Numbered from the stretch's first letter, positions 23,442 to 31,708 are shown. The stretch: 64,000 nt of DNA from Ruminococcus sp. Phil11 (GCA_001940925.1 MSGZ01000036.1:1-64000), one strand, 5' to 3'. The notes: generated from the letters alone by a model not told the origin. Numbers and translations: made by a program.

Positions 23442-26144
23442 TCACTCCCGGTTTTTCAGGACTTCCGCAGGCGAGATGCGGTTGATCTTTCCGATCAGAA
23501 GCCGGTTGATGACGAAGTAAACAAGAATGACTGCTGCATAAATGACCGCATACAGATACCACGGAAATGCAAGCTTCATCGAGCAGGCAACATTGCGGAT
23601 AAAGCTCGGATAGATCGCATCCATGAGGAATTTTGCAAGCGGAACCGCAATCAGTGCGCCTGCTGCAACGACCAGCAGATTGCCGTTCAGATACAGCGCG
23701 CGGATCTCTTTCGGCCGGTAGCCGAATATCTTGATCAGCGAAATGCCCGCCGCGCTGCGGTCGATTATCACGCCCATCATCAAGTACATGACCACGCAGA
23801 AAATCACCGTGCCTGCTGCGATCATCGTTTTCACAAGCGAAAGCATCAGCTTGACATAAACGCTTGCGCTGCGCGCAACATCCTCCTTGGTCGTGACGGA
23901 ATACAGTCTTCCCTCGTCGATACCGAGTGCGCGGTCGGAATAGACCGCATTGAAATAATCCCCGTCCCGGCCGAACAATTCGCGCATACTGTCAATATCC
24001 ATGAAGATCGTGAAGCCGACGGAATCTTTGCTGATGCCGGTCACGGTGAAGCAATCGTCCGCATCGGCAGCGGCATCGTGGAGCAGGATGCGGTCGCCGG
24101 GTTTAAAACCGAAACGCTCGACCAGGGACGAATTGACGACGGCCTTGTTTTTGCCCTTTTCCGGCTTTGCATCGAAGAATCGGTTGTCGCTGTCAATGCC
24201 GATCACCGTCACATCCAGCGTGTAGCCCGTGCGGTCTGTGCTGAGCGTTTCAATGTAAGCCGCTTCGCCGCCTTCCGGTACGGTTTTCTCCGGGTACTTG
24301 TAAAGATACTGATACGAATATTTCGTATCTGCGACCGTATCGTCCCTGACTGCCTTGCACATCACATAGCAGTCCAGCCCCAGGATCACGACCATGACCG
24401 AAACACACATGCCGAGCACCATTGCGATCGCGGAGCGCGATTCGCGGACCAGCTGCCGGATCGCGAACAGCAGCGGAAAGCGTTTCGTTTTCAGCGAAAA
24501 CTGCCTGTAGCTGCCGGCGGACTGTTCGTTTTTCATCAGGGAGAGTGCGGTGCGCGACAGCTTTTTGTTGATCACGAGCGCATTGACAGCAGCGGAGATC
24601 ACCGGCGGGATGACAAGCGCATAAACGACCAGATACGCCGGATAGATCATATCAAAGACCGGCAGCGAAAAGTACGCGTAGGAATCCTTTGCCTGCGATT
24701 CCGCGCCGAACGAAAAGCCGAGTGCCGCGCCGGCCAGTGCCGCGAGAAATGCGATCAGCGTCGGCATTGTGATGTAATGCAACATGAGATCTTTCTTCTT
24801 TACGCCGAGTGCATAGAGCGCGCCGATGACGCTCTGCTCCTGCTCGATCTGATGCACGACAAATACCGAAAGCACATAGGCAAACAGCGCAAGGATAATG
24901 ATCCCGGCGACCAGTCCGGCGTTTCTGTCCATGATGACATCCCCGGCAGCGGCGGCAATGCGGATGTTGTCTTTTGCGGCCACGAACGAGGTCAGATTTT
25001 CTATATCGAGCTTGAACACTTCATCAAGCAGCTCATCCGTGTTTTCTTTCAATTCCGAAACGCCGTCTGCAAGCTCCGCGGAACCGTCCGCAGCACTGCC
25101 TGCGCCGTCCGTGTAGTCATAGATGCCCTGCCGGAATTCTGCAAGCTCGTCCAGACTGCTTTTCAGCGCGGCAAGCTCCTCCGAATGCGTCTGCCCGATC
25201 AGCGATTCCAGCGTATCTGCATAGTTTTCCTCTGTCAGTGCAAGATGCTGCGCGGCAAGCGTCTGATTGGCCTGCGCAAGATACTGCGCAAAGAGCGCGT
25301 CGGCCGCATCGCACAGTTCCCTGTTGTGACCGGTCAGCTCATGCAGTCCGTCAGCAAGTTCATCCGCGCCGTCATGCAGATCGCGGATGCCGTTTTCGAT
25401 GTCGCGGCGCTCCTGCAAAATCTCGTCAACTGTTTCGCGGAAATACCTGTTTTCGATCTGCTCCGGCTCGATTTTGATTTCCCGGATCTTCTCCTTCAGC
25501 GCATCGTCTGTCGTATTGCCGAGCCGGTAAGCATAGGTGTATTCCTCGGCATTCTGCGTGCCGCTGTCCCGGATCGCATCATACTGTTCCCCGGTCACGA
25601 ACAGCAGCCCGAACGCACTTCGCTCGACTGCCGAATCGCTGAATTTCGCAATGCACATATCGTAATCCGGCACGGAACCGATGCCCGTGACTTTGAAATC
25701 GAAGCCGCCCGCCCTGACTGTATCCCCGGTGTGCAGATCATGTGCTTCGGCATAGCCCTTTTCGATGACGGCTTCGCCGCTTTTTGCGGCAGGACTGCCC
25801 GTGTCCAGCTGGATCAGGTCGATCCTGTCACGGTTCCGGAACAGCCGCAATGTTGCATTTTCATCGGCTTTGAGGTCAAATGAAAACATCGGCTCAATCA
25901 CGGTCCCGTCCGCTGTCAGGCTGGACAGATCATCTTCGGTGAGCGGCAGGAACACCGTGAACTGTCCGTCCTCGACCATATTGACCGCCTTTTGCCGCTC
26001 CGTTCCCTGAATGATCATCTCAGATGAACCGACGATCGAAATGACCAGATACAGCCCCAGTACAAACAGCAGAAACAGTGCCAGATACCGCCCGAAATTC
26101 GCCCGGAGATCACGCAGAAGCCGCTTCCTGAGTACCTTGTTCAT
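23442..26144 (-). CDS. FtsX/MacB-type ABC transporter permease with periplasmic-type helical insert
   Basis: 900 aa. ATG at 26144 overlaps the ATPase stop by 1 nt; GGAGG is 7 nt upstream. One N-terminal membrane helix (LALFLLFVLGLYLVISIVGS), a large outer region (residues about 45-390) whose second half is a long coiled coil with DGADELADGLHEL-type heptads, then two FtsX domains with three to four helices each (about 400-520 and 760-895) separated by another MacPB-like outer domain. Proteins of this shape export peptides or lipids, or transduce signals, with a MacB-type ATPase. The substrate is unknown. It is the last gene of the TetR-controlled operon. Confidence 0.88.
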   Translation of the reverse strand: MNKVLRKRLLRDLRANFGRYLALFLLFVLGLYLVISIVGSSEMIIQGTERQKAVNMVEDGQFTVFLPLTEDDLSSLTADGTVIEPMFSFDLKADENATLRLFRNRDRIDLIQLDTGSPAAKSGEAVIEKGYAEAHDLHTGDTVRAGGFDFKVTGIGSVPDYDMCIAKFSDSAVERSAFGLLFVTGEQYDAIRDSGTQNAEEYTYAYRLGNTTDDALKEKIREIKIEPEQIENRYFRETVDEILQERRDIENGIRDLHDGADELADGLHELTGHNRELCDAADALFAQYLAQANQTLAAQHLALTEENYADTLESLIGQTHSEELAALKSSLDELAEFRQGIYDYTDGAGSAADGSAELADGVSELKENTDELLDEVFKLDIENLTSFVAAKDNIRIAAAAGDVIMDRNAGLVAGIIILALFAYVLSVFVVHQIEQEQSVIGALYALGVKKKDLMLHYITMPTLIAFLAALAGAALGFSFGAESQAKDSYAYFSLPVFDMIYPAYLVVYALVIPPVISAAVNALVINKKLSRTALSLMKNEQSAGSYRQFSLKTKRFPLLFAIRQLVRESRSAIAMVLGMCVSVMVVILGLDCYVMCKAVRDDTVADTKYSYQYLYKYPEKTVPEGGEAAYIETLSTDRTGYTLDVTVIGIDSDNRFFDAKPEKGKNKAVVNSSLVERFGFKPGDRILLHDAAADADDCFTVTGISKDSVGFTIFMDIDSMRELFGRDGDYFNAVYSDRALGIDEGRLYSVTTKEDVARSASVYVKLMLSLVKTMIAAGTVIFCVVMYLMMGVIIDRSAAGISLIKIFGYRPKEIRALYLNGNLLVVAAGALIAVPLAKFLMDAIYPSFIRNVACSMKLAFPWYLYAVIYAAVILVYFVINRLLIGKINRISPAEVLKNRE

Positions 26145-26845
26145 CACAGATCCTCCAGTTCTGCGGCGGGCGTTCTGGTTTCATTCATATACTCCTTTTT
26201 CACCAGTCCGTCCTTGATGATGATGACCTTGTGCACCATGTTTTTGATCGAATTGTTATGCGTGACGATCAACATGGTTGTGCCGTATTTCACATTGATT
26301 TCTTCTAGCAGCACCAGAATATCCCGGCTTGTTTTGGAGTCCAGCGCACCGGTCGGCTCATCGCAGAGCAGCAGCTTGGGATTCTTGATGAGTGCCCGTG
26401 CGATCGCCGTTCTCTGCTGCTGACCGCCGGATAACTGCGCAGGAAACTTGTTCTGATGCTCCGTCAGGCCGAGCGTTTCCAGCAGTTCGTCCATATCCAG
26501 CGGATGCTCTGCAATATGCCGGCAGATCTGGATATTCTCACGCACGGTCAGGTTCGGCACAAGATTATAGAACTGGAAAATGAAGCCGAGATTGTCGCGC
26601 CGGTAGTCCGAAAGCTGCGCCGGCTTCAGCCCGAAAATCTCCTTGCCGTCCACGGTGATCGAGCCGGAATCCATGGTGTCCAGTCCGCCGATACAGTTCA
26701 GAAGCGTGGATTTGCCGGAGCCGCTCGTTCCCTGGATCACACACATCTGTCCGCGTTCAAGCCCCGTGCTGATGCCCTTCAGCACCTGTACATAGCTTGT
26801 GTCTTTACCGTAGCTTTTTTTGACATCCTTTACCTGTAAATACAT
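26144..26845 (-). CDS. MacB/LolD-type ABC transporter ATP-binding protein
   Basis: 233 aa, start ATG with AGGAGG 9 nt upstream. Walker A GTSGSGKST (about residues 39-47), Q-loop FIFQFYNLVPNLTV, signature LSGGQQQR, Walker B LLLCDEPTGALD and switch His in IVTHNN are all intact. It pairs with the permease that starts at its stop codon. The DEPTGALDSKT stretch is typical of the MacB-LolD-FtsE group. A GTTAG-N6-CTAAC box lies just upstream of its ribosome site. Confidence 0.92.
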   Translation of the reverse strand: MYLQVKDVKKSYGKDTSYVQVLKGISTGLERGQMCVIQGTSGSGKSTLLNCIGGLDTMDSGSITVDGKEIFGLKPAQLSDYRRDNLGFIFQFYNLVPNLTVRENIQICRHIAEHPLDMDELLETLGLTEHQNKFPAQLSGGQQQRTAIARALIKNPKLLLCDEPTGALDSKTSRDILVLLEEINVKYGTTMLIVTHNNSIKNMVHKVIIIKDGLVKKEYMNETRTPAAELEDL

Positions 26846-26863
26846 ATGTCCTGTCCTCCTTGC

Positions 26864-26879
26864 GTTAGATATGGCTAAC
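26864..26879 (-). promoter_or_regulatory. GTTAG-N6-CTAAC box, copy 3
   Basis: Minus-strand GTTAGCCATATCTAAC, between the TetR stop and the ABC ATPase start, immediately before the AGGAGG. A short hairpin (26891-26898 with 26908-26915) lies just upstream. Confidence 0.6.
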
Positions 26880-26913
26880 TTATGGATACAGAAAGGGAAG
26901 TGTCTGCTCCCTT

Positions 26914-27531
26914 TCAGATATCGTCCTCTAAAATATGCGCGAGCCAGCCCTCCACCAGCATATCCATGACTGGTTTGATCTCTTTCAGCGCTTTCTGCGG
27001 GTCGTCCTCATGTGTCACAAGATGCATATACGCATTGATCTCAACATGAGATATCCAGTGCATGAAATACCGGTTGACGCGCTTGCCCGGATGCGCAGCA
27101 GCGTACTTTTCTGCCAGTGCGAAATTGTGCTGCTCGATCATCGCAATAAAACGGTCGATGATGCCATCATAGCTTGAACCTGCTGACTTTTCCAGCAGAA
27201 TGAGCAGTGCATCGCGGTCGGCATAGAGCATGGAGATCATTGCTTCTGCAAAGTCATCATGATCGCCGGCATGATGCTGAAAATGTGAAATATCCGTTTC
27301 CATATCCGCCGAGAAATGCTCCGAGATCAGTGTCATGAGCCGTTTCAAAGGTTCCTCCACGACCGCACCGAACAACCCGTTCTTATCCTTGCAGAAGAAA
27401 TAAACTGCACCGGTGGTCATGCCTGCCGCAGCACTGATCGACCGCAGGGATGCCTTGGCAAATCCCTTTTCCAGAAACTCCTTTTTCGCGCAGGCAATCA
27501 GCTTTTCACGCGCTTCGTATTCCTTTTCCAT
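26914..27531 (-). CDS. TetR-family transcriptional regulator
   Basis: 205 aa. The N-terminal TetR HTH is clear: REKLIACAKKEFLEKGFAKASLRSIS followed by AAAGMTTGAVYFFCKDKNGLF (about residues 8-55). The C-terminal helical ligand domain is unassigned; it has a His/Asp-rich patch (HFQHHAGDHDD, about residues 83-93) that could bind metal, though that is only suggestive. A perfect operator-like palindrome lies at its promoter, so it is probably autoregulated and also represses the ABC genes behind it. Confidence 0.9.
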   Translation of the reverse strand: MEKEYEAREKLIACAKKEFLEKGFAKASLRSISAAAGMTTGAVYFFCKDKNGLFGAVVEEPLKRLMTLISEHFSADMETDISHFQHHAGDHDDFAEAMISMLYADRDALLILLEKSAGSSYDGIIDRFIAMIEQHNFALAEKYAAAHPGKRVNRYFMHWISHVEINAYMHLVTHEDDPQKALKEIKPVMDMLVEGWLAHILEDDI

Positions 27532-27545
27532 TTTTCGCCTCCGTT

Positions 27546-27573
27546 CATAACAGTGTTACCTAACACTGTTATG
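27546..27573 (-). promoter_or_regulatory. TetR operator: perfect 13-bp inverted repeat
   Basis: CATAACAGTGTTA (27546-27558) and its exact inverse (27561-27573) with a 2-bp centre, overlapping the -10 of the TetR promoter. Confidence 0.8.
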
Positions 27574-27599
27574 ATACCATATCATCGCGTTTCTGTCAA
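27571..27599 (-). promoter_or_regulatory. Promoter of the TetR-ABC operon
   Basis: Minus-strand TTGACA (27594-27599), 17-nt spacer, TATCAT (27571-27576). The -10 overlaps the operator. Confidence 0.8.
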
Positions 27600-27670
27600 T
27601 ATGTAAAGCTGCAATTCGTCATTTTGCTCTATATTTGCAATCCTTTATCCGCAAATTGTTGCGAACATTG

Positions 27671-27702
27671 AAAAGGCACTTCCGGATGAAGTGCCTTTTT
27701 AT
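27671..27702. terminator. Bidirectional-type intrinsic terminator after the Feo operon
   Basis: 12-bp stem AAAAGGCACTTC (27671-27682) with 27688-27699, flanked by A and T runs on either side. It lies just downstream of feoC on the minus strand. Confidence 0.85.
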
Positions 27703-27738
27703 ATGTGTTCTGCTTTTCATAAACTTCCGGTATGTGAA

Positions 27739-28011
27739 TCAGGCGTTGGAAACGACCTCCCACATTTCGCCCATATTGCTTTCCGCATTTGCCGGCATAC
27801 AGCCCTTGCAGCCGGTTCCGCCCTCACAGCCGGTGCATCCGCTGCACCCGTTTCCTTTCGGAAAAGCAATCTTTTTAATCGCGCCGATCTGCTCCAGATA
27901 TTCGATCTGCCGGCGGATGTCATCGGCAGAGGTGTGCAGCTCCGCCGCGAGCATCTCAACGGTGCGGGAGTGCCCGTCCTTTAATAATTCCAGCAGCTTC
28001 TGCATATTCAT
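27739..28011 (-). CDS. feoC: FeoC-like winged-helix protein with Cys-rich loop
   Basis: 90 aa. ATG at 28011 overlaps the FeoB stop codon by one base. Residues 1-48 form a small winged-helix domain (LLELLKDGHSRTVEMLAAEL then ADDIRRQIEYLEQIGAIKKI) as in FeoC. It is followed by five cysteines at 56, 59, 62, 68 and 71 (GCSGCTGCEGG then TGCKGC), consistent with an Fe-S cluster or iron-sensing loop, richer than the four-Cys site of enterobacterial FeoC. Translational coupling to feoB supports a role as a regulator or assembly factor of FeoB. Confidence 0.85.
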   Translation of the reverse strand: MNMQKLLELLKDGHSRTVEMLAAELHTSADDIRRQIEYLEQIGAIKKIAFPKGNGCSGCTGCEGGTGCKGCMPANAESNMGEMWEVVSNA

Positions 28012-30023
28012 CACCAGATCAGCAGTCCGGCATGATAGGCGATGCAGCCGAGCAGCAGTGCCGAAACCGTATAATACAGCGCGATCTTTGCCGTCCATTT
28101 GACCGAGTGGATCTCCTGATAGGTCGCGGCAAGTGCCACAACGCAGGGCAGATTGAAGGTGATCGCGAAGATGAATGCAAGTGCTTCGGGACGCGAGACA
28201 TTCGCGAGCAGCAGCTCATTGAGATTCGCCGCTCTTGCGCCCCCTGCCATGGCCTCGGAAAATGCCGTGCCGATCGAACCGCCGGAATACAGTGCCGTGA
28301 TGACACCGACCGCGCCTTCTTTTCCGACAGAGGATGCAATGAATGCAAGGAACAGCTGCCACGGCATACCGAAGAACTTTGTTACCGGCTCGATCGCCAG
28401 CCCGAATTTCTCAAGAATACTGTTCTCACCGGTGCTGCCGCCGTAGCTGAGCAGCCAGAAGATGCCGCAGACCAGCAGAACGACCTTCACCACGCGGAAA
28501 AATGTATCTTTTGTTCTGCCGAACACATAGCGCATCAGCGCGCCCCACTTCGGCTTATGATACGGCGGAAGCTCCATGATCATGCCGAATTTGTCCTCCG
28601 CCTTCACGAGCTTTCTGCCGAAGATCTTTGCCGTGATCCACATGTGCAGAAGCATGACCAGCAGCAGCGCGACAATCACAAGCGGTGCGCCTGCGCCGAA
28701 AAAGACCGTTGACAGCATCGGGATGATCGCCCATGCCGCGCCGCAGGGGACTGCCCATGCCAGCGCGATCGTCAGGACCTTCTGTCCCCAGTTGTCGATG
28801 ACTCTTGCACCGGCAGCACCGCCCATGGTGCAGCCGAAGCTGACGAGGAACGGCATCACCGATTTTCCCTGCAAGCCGAGTTTGCCCATTGTATTGTCAA
28901 AAACATAGGAGATACGTGCCATGACGCCGATCTCCTCGAGCAGTCCGAACACCAGCGTGACGCCGAACACAAAGCCGAGCATTTTGATGACATAGGAGAG
29001 CGACTGGATCAGCACATCGCAGAGCAGGCCGGTCAGGAACGCCGGAGCACCCGCGCCCAGCATGGACGAACGGATCACGGCGTTCAGGGCATCCACGCCG
29101 GAGCCGACGCCCATGACCGGCAGTGCCGGAATAAAGGATGCGAGCAGGCCGAGCAGGACCGTCAGCACGACCGCGGGCTTGCCCCAGAATTTATGCGTAT
29201 AGATGCGGTCAAGCCTGCCGAGTGCCGCTTTGGTTTTGGTCTCCGTGACGGCACCGTTCAGGATGCTGTCGATCCATTTGAATTTGCATTCTCCGGCAGC
29301 GATCGCGGTTTCTGAGCCTTTGATCTGCCGTTCGATCTGTGTCATGATCTCATCCGGCAGCGCATTTTTCAGCTTTGCCGTGACGACCTTGTCATGCTCC
29401 AATGTCTTGACGGTCAGCCACATCGGGGTATAGCCCGGGATCTCGCAGTTCGAGATCTGCTGCCGGATATCCTGATAACCGTCGATTTTTTGATATTCGG
29501 CTTCCAGTGCCGCGGCATTGATATGCGATTTTTCTTTCAGCGCGCGTTCCAGCGTCGCATAGAACGCATCATAGGATTTCGTATCGGTCGCAGAAAACAG
29601 CATGACCGGAATCCCGAGCTTCTGCTCGATTTTCTTTGCGTCAATCTTTTTGCCGCGCTCTTTTGCGACATCCGCCATATTCAATACCAGAAAGCACGGT
29701 GCGGAAAGACCGGCGTAATCGGCGAGCATGAACAGGCTGCGTTCCAGCTGCGAGCTGTCCGCAAGAATGCAGACCACATCCGCCTTGCCGGACGCGATGA
29801 AATCCCGCGTGATGACTTCCTCATCCGAGTTTGCGGACATACTGTACGAGCCCGGCAGGTCGGCTACGGAATAGGTATCGCCCTTGTGGGTGAAGGTGCC
29901 TTCCTTTTTCTCGACGGTTTTGCCCGGCCAGTTTCCGACATGCTGACGAAGGCCTGTCAGCGCATTGAACAGCGTCGATTTGCCGGAGTTCGGCTGCCCG
30001 AGCAGTGCGATCGTTGCGCTCAT
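28011..30023 (-). CDS. feoB: Ferrous iron transporter FeoB
   Basis: 670 aa, ATG at 30023 with GGAGGTGAG just upstream and a 4-bp overlap with feoA. The N-terminal G domain has G1 GQPNSGKST (residues 9-17), the DLPGSYS switch region and NMAD (G4), followed by a GDI-like helical linker. The rest is the FeoB core with two Gate motifs (GFVFGVTLVFGLLEEIGVMA; SFGCTMGGAAGARVID) and about 8-10 membrane helices. It imports Fe2+ across the cytoplasmic membrane in anaerobes. Length is within the usual 650-770 aa range. Confidence 0.97.
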   Translation of the reverse strand: MSATIALLGQPNSGKSTLFNALTGLRQHVGNWPGKTVEKKEGTFTHKGDTYSVADLPGSYSMSANSDEEVITRDFIASGKADVVCILADSSQLERSLFMLADYAGLSAPCFLVLNMADVAKERGKKIDAKKIEQKLGIPVMLFSATDTKSYDAFYATLERALKEKSHINAAALEAEYQKIDGYQDIRQQISNCEIPGYTPMWLTVKTLEHDKVVTAKLKNALPDEIMTQIERQIKGSETAIAAGECKFKWIDSILNGAVTETKTKAALGRLDRIYTHKFWGKPAVVLTVLLGLLASFIPALPVMGVGSGVDALNAVIRSSMLGAGAPAFLTGLLCDVLIQSLSYVIKMLGFVFGVTLVFGLLEEIGVMARISYVFDNTMGKLGLQGKSVMPFLVSFGCTMGGAAGARVIDNWGQKVLTIALAWAVPCGAAWAIIPMLSTVFFGAGAPLVIVALLLVMLLHMWITAKIFGRKLVKAEDKFGMIMELPPYHKPKWGALMRYVFGRTKDTFFRVVKVVLLVCGIFWLLSYGGSTGENSILEKFGLAIEPVTKFFGMPWQLFLAFIASSVGKEGAVGVITALYSGGSIGTAFSEAMAGGARAANLNELLLANVSRPEALAFIFAITFNLPCVVALAATYQEIHSVKWTAKIALYYTVSALLLGCIAYHAGLLIW

Positions 30024-30247
30024 TTTCTCACCTCCGAAACGGTAATGCCTGCACATTCTTTGCGGTTCACGGCGATCATCGTATCCCGCGAGTACAGCAG
30101 GACAGGACGGTTCCTGTCATTTTTGATGATCTGCACACGGCAGCCCGGTGTCAGACCGATGGATGTGATGCGGCTGATAAACCGCGCATCCCCCGAAATG
30201 CCGCTGACAACGGCTTCGGTGTTTTCCTTCAGTTCGCCCAGATTCAT
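30020..30247 (-). CDS. feoA: Ferrous iron transport accessory protein FeoA
   Basis: 75 aa SH3-like protein, start ATG at 30247 overlapping the upstream gene by 4 bp. The FeoA pattern is seen: MNLGELKENTEAVVSGI, RFISRITSIGLTPGCRVQII, and a final IAVNRKECAGITV strand. It supports FeoB function. The order HMA protein-feoA-feoB-feoC is fully translationally coupled. Confidence 0.93.
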   Translation of the reverse strand: MNLGELKENTEAVVSGISGDARFISRITSIGLTPGCRVQIIKNDRNRPVLLYSRDTMIAVNRKECAGITVSEVRK

Positions 30248-30618
30248 TCTTTTTCCTCCTTGAATTCAGTCAGTGTATAGCTTGTGCCGTCCAGCATCGC
30301 TGCCGCTTCTCTGCGCGTCAGCGGATGCCGAGCGTATAGCTTTGCAGTTTTGTGACCAAGATCAACAACAGCATATATGCCATCAGCCGCGTGAAAGGCG
30401 TTTTCGACATTCCGCACGCAATGTGCGCAGACCATGCCCTCGATCTCAGCGGTATAATGAAAGGGGTAATGTGAAAGATCACGGTCAGATACACGGATTT
30501 TTGCAGCCGCCGCTTCATGTTCGCCGCAGCAGCTTCCGCCGTGCCGTATTTTATGCAAGATGAAATAGATAATCAGGAGTACGCCGCAAACGGCTGCTGT
30601 TATCATTGCGATATCCAA
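30244..30618 (-). CDS. FeoB-associated Cys-rich membrane segment fused to HMA metal-binding domain
   Basis: 124 aa, TTG start at 30618 with AGGAG 7 nt upstream (an in-frame ATG four codons later is an alternative). Residues 1-22 are a membrane helix; HKIRHGGSCCGEHE (about 23-36) matches the short FeoB-associated Cys-rich proteins. From about residue 50 there is an HMA domain with the metal pair Cys-Ala-His-Cys in EGMVCAHCVRN and the usual beta-alpha-beta length. The fusion of these two parts, with overlap to feoA, suggests a membrane-tethered metal donor or sensor for the Feo system. Confidence 0.82.
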   Translation of the reverse strand: MDIAMITAAVCGVLLIIYFILHKIRHGGSCCGEHEAAAAKIRVSDRDLSHYPFHYTAEIEGMVCAHCVRNVENAFHAADGIYAVVDLGHKTAKLYARHPLTRREAAAMLDGTSYTLTEFKEEKE

Positions 30619-30637
30619 TTCGTCGCTCCTTTCGATA

Positions 30638-30671
30638 GTTAGCCATAACTAACATACGGTTAGCCTAAATT
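30638..30671 (-). promoter_or_regulatory. GTTAG-N6-CTAAC box, copy 4, with an extra half-site, at the Feo operon
   Basis: Plus-strand GTTAGCCATAACTAAC (30638-30653) followed six bases later by GGTTAGCCTAAATT (30658-30671). On the minus strand this reads TTAGGCTAACC then the box, ending about 20 nt from the operon start. TTAGGCTAACC resembles a DtxR-family half-site. Confidence 0.6.
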
Positions 30672-30702
30672 GGCAGCAACCGCTTCGGCATACCGCTTTC
30701 TG

Positions 30703-31500
30703 TCACCACCGGAAAGTTGCCCAGCGGTCATTCATTTTCGGGAGCAGCAGCGCAAAAAGTTTGGCACGAATGCTGTATTTCTTCATTTCTTCATTGAAGC
30801 TATGCTCTTCCACAAACTGAATGCCGTCTGTCAGATCAGCAATCTCCTGTCCGGAATCCGTGCCGGACATAAAATGTGCATTGGTGTTTTTGACTGTATC
30901 ATGATGCTTTTCGCTTTTCTGCATCGCCTTGCAGTTCTGTTCTGCAATCAGAATTCCTCCGTCCGGAAAATTGTGTTTCAGCACTTCCAGGAACGTGCGG
31001 ATCTGATCGAGTGTCAGATACATAAACAAGCCCTCGGCAATGAACACAGGTTTTGCCTTTCTGCCGGAAAGTGCTTCCTGTACCGGTTTGCACCAGTCGC
31101 TCTCCAGCGCATTCCCCGCGATCATCGTGACACGGTCTCGTTCCGGAAATGCTTTTCTTCTTGCGGCGATCGAATCCGGAAGATCAAGATCAAACCACAG
31201 GATCCTGCCGTTGTCCATTCTGGAAAAACGGTCGTCAAAGCCTGCCCCGACATTGACAATCACAGAATCGGGTGCTTTTTTGATGATGCTCTTCAGCTGC
31301 CGATCCAGCATGAGCGTTCGCGCGATCACGCCCTCATGCGACATGAATTTATCATAGGGCTTCGTGTCAATTTTCAATGCCTGGATGATCTCAACAGCCT
31401 TCGGGTCTTTGACGCGCGCATTTTTGCGCATTGTCTCATTTGCTTTGACTGCAAGCGGGATCAGCGCAGTGGTCTGTACATCGCCTAATTTCAGTTCCAT
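30703..31500 (-). CDS. LCM/TcmP-type class I SAM-dependent methyltransferase
   Basis: 265 aa, ATG with TTGGAGGA upstream. Motifs of the leucine carboxyl methyltransferase/TcmP family (PF04072-like): VIVNVGAGFDDRFSRM (SAM-binding loop, about residues 80-95), WFDLDLPDSI, and FIAEGLFMYLTL (about 152-163). Family members methylate carboxyl or hydroxyl groups of small molecules or peptides. It lies leftward next to the Feo operon and has a variant of the same box between its promoter and start, so metal-linked control is plausible. Substrate unknown. Confidence 0.85.
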   Translation of the reverse strand: MELKLGDVQTTALIPLAVKANETMRKNARVKDPKAVEIIQALKIDTKPYDKFMSHEGVIARTLMLDRQLKSIIKKAPDSVIVNVGAGFDDRFSRMDNGRILWFDLDLPDSIAARRKAFPERDRVTMIAGNALESDWCKPVQEALSGRKAKPVFIAEGLFMYLTLDQIRTFLEVLKHNFPDGGILIAEQNCKAMQKSEKHHDTVKNTNAHFMSGTDSGQEIADLTDGIQFVEEHSFNEEMKKYSIRAKLFALLLPKMNDRWATFRW

Positions 31501-31517
31501 AATCGTTCCTCCAATTG

Positions 31518-31533
31518 GTTAGCATATGCAAAC
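31518..31533 (-). promoter_or_regulatory. GTTAG-N6-CAAAC variant box, copy 5
   Basis: Plus-strand GTTAGCATATGCAAAC between the -10 and the start of the methyltransferase gene. It also contains AGCATATGC, the core of the palindrome at 20929-20942. Confidence 0.45.
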
Positions 31534-31544
31534 TGCTATATAGT

Positions 31545-31573
31545 ATTATAGCATATACGGACGCAAAATGCAA
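31545..31573 (-). promoter_or_regulatory. Promoter of the methyltransferase gene
   Basis: Minus-strand TTGCAT (31568-31573), 17-nt spacer with TGC, TATAAT (31545-31550). Confidence 0.75.
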
Positions 31574-31708
31574 GAAGAATAGATGCCAAGAGTGCGCGGA
31601 TTTTTGCGGTTTTTTCTGTATGCTTTTTGCGTGTTCCGTGCGGCTGAACGGAATCATGCGGCCTTCGCCGTTATTCAGTCTTCATTTTGCTCTTTTTCCG
31701 CCCGCCCA

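Noticed and set aside
23403..25883. 826-codon open frame on the plus strand opposite the ABC permease
   Set aside because: It mirrors the permease gene on the other strand; its product is rich in Arg, Cys and His with no domain, and there is no ribosome site. It is a shadow of GC-rich coding DNA.
20507..30671. Canonical DtxR/IdeR or Fur boxes
   Set aside because: Arms are 6 bp apart rather than the 1-bp centre of the DtxR box, and no GATAATGAT-type Fur box is present; only the Feo half-site is DtxR-like.
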